Shown here: piece after piece, positions 5,524 through 6,009 of the stretch
Numbering within the stretch: position 1 is the stretch's first letter
Layout of the letters: each line of letters begins with the position of its first letter
Assembly (NCBI GenBank): GCA_947600015.1
Contig: CANQFX010000065.1
Coordinates: 1-6,009, forward strand
Reading direction: 5' to 3'
DNA: 6,009 nt
From: an uncultured Bacilli bacterium
GTDB taxonomy: Bacteria > Bacillota_I > Bacilli_A > RF39 > UBA660
Made by a program: the position numbers and the translations under genes
Notes under the pieces: generated by a model
Told to the model about the DNA's origin: nothing
What the model saw: the letters and a program-made list of their open reading frames with translations, nothing else
The model's database searches: none

Positions 5524-6009
5524 AAATAACTTTTCTTCAATATTTTTATATAAAATCTTTTCTATCTCTTCTTTATTATAAGCATCTTTTAACAATTCCG
5601 TCAAATCCCTTTTTATTTTAGAATAATCAAATAAGTTTTCTGATAAGGAATCATCATAAAAGTAAGGACCAAAATCCATATTATCAGTAGAAATACCAAC
5701 ACATTCTACTCCCAATAAACGACTTATATATTGGATATGTTCTAAATACTTTTTTCTCTGTTTTTCAAGAGAAACCTTTTCGTTAGAAACAAATGCTTCA
5801 TAAGAAACAAGTCCAATAATTGGATGAAATTCTCTTAACATCAGCAATTGCTCTTTTGTCAAATTACGAGGATGGGGACATAACTCATAACAGTTAGAAT
5901 GGCTAACAATCACTTTCACTTCTTTTCCTAAGGATTTTTGCTTTTTCAAAAGAGCAACAGTATCATAAAAAGTCTGTACATTCATATGAGATAAATCAAT
6001 ACTAATCCC
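5521..6009 (-). CDS. M19-family zinc dipeptidase, C-terminal part (partial, off right edge)
   Basis: Peptidase family M19 (membrane/renal dipeptidase type) hydrolyses dipeptides, in bacteria often including D-residue dipeptides, with a two-zinc centre. The frame is open to the window edge and reads GISIDLSHMNVQTFYD at its visible start. The methionine at 5985 is therefore internal rather than the start. In the visible 162 residues, H8 (DLSHMN) and H37 (SHSNCYELCPHPRN) match the two late zinc-ligand histidines. R48 of PHPRNLT matches the substrate-binding arginine, and D109 (GISTDNMDFG) the active-site aspartate. The first zinc ligands (H-x-D and the bridging glutamate) would be upstream of the window. 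The family is usually 300 residues or more, so about half is missing. No signal peptide can be judged. It is followed immediately by serS, whose ribosome binding site overlaps its stop. A role in peptide scavenging is inferred. Confidence 0.9.
   Translation of the reverse strand, partial: GISIDLSHMNVQTFYDTVALLKKQKSLGKEVKVIVSHSNCYELCPHPRNLTKEQLLMLREFHPIIGLVSYEAFVSNEKVSLEKQRKKYLEHIQYISRLLGVECVGISTDNMDFGPYFYDDSLSENLFDYSKIKRDLTELLKDAYNKEEIEKILYKNIEEKLF

Overview
The window is AT-rich DNA. Every convincing gene lies on the minus strand, so transcription runs from right to left. Low GC, purine-rich AGGAGG-type ribosome binding sites, short intergenic gaps and the protein families present point to a low-GC Bacillota (Bacilli, Erysipelotrichia-like or a related uncultured gut lineage). 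This is inferred from composition and family resemblance, with no database search. TGG encodes the tryptophan I checked in SerRS, and nothing suggests TGA recoding.

Right block (about 4226-6009). The C-terminal half of an M19-family (membrane dipeptidase type) zinc peptidase enters from the right edge. Directly behind it is a complete seryl-tRNA synthetase gene. The serS ribosome binding site overlaps the peptidase stop codon, so the two are almost certainly co-transcribed. The SerRS catalytic domain reads closer to the archaeal SerRS type than to the E. coli/B. subtilis type. The 184 bases after serS contain overlapping inverted repeats and a plausible terminator.

Middle block (about 2985-4225). 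It holds a 255-residue orphan protein with a faint ADP-ribosyltransferase-like N-terminal motif and a 49-codon small gene with its own ribosome binding site and an internal repeat. A 24-residue mini-ORF of doubtful reality lies between them. The small gene ends in a rho-independent terminator whose loop contains the stop codon. This separates the middle block from the left block.

Left block (1-2899). Three adjacent genes correspond to the ydjG-ydjH-ydjI cassette of Bacillus subtilis: a double zinc-ribbon membrane protein, a secreted/membrane-anchored TPM-domain protein, and a YdjI/SPFH-type protein. In B. subtilis these products work with PspA (ydjF) in membrane stress response, and PspA is encoded first in the operon. 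Here no pspA lies upstream of ydjG within the window. The ydjI homologue is broken into two overlapping reading frames around 272-294. The downstream frame carries the family's conserved C-terminal part and continues off the left edge.

The main points for a second look are the ydjI frame break, the archaeal-type SerRS, the orphan 255-residue protein, and the stop codon placed in a terminator loop. I see no RNA genes, CRISPR arrays, insertion sequences or prophage genes.
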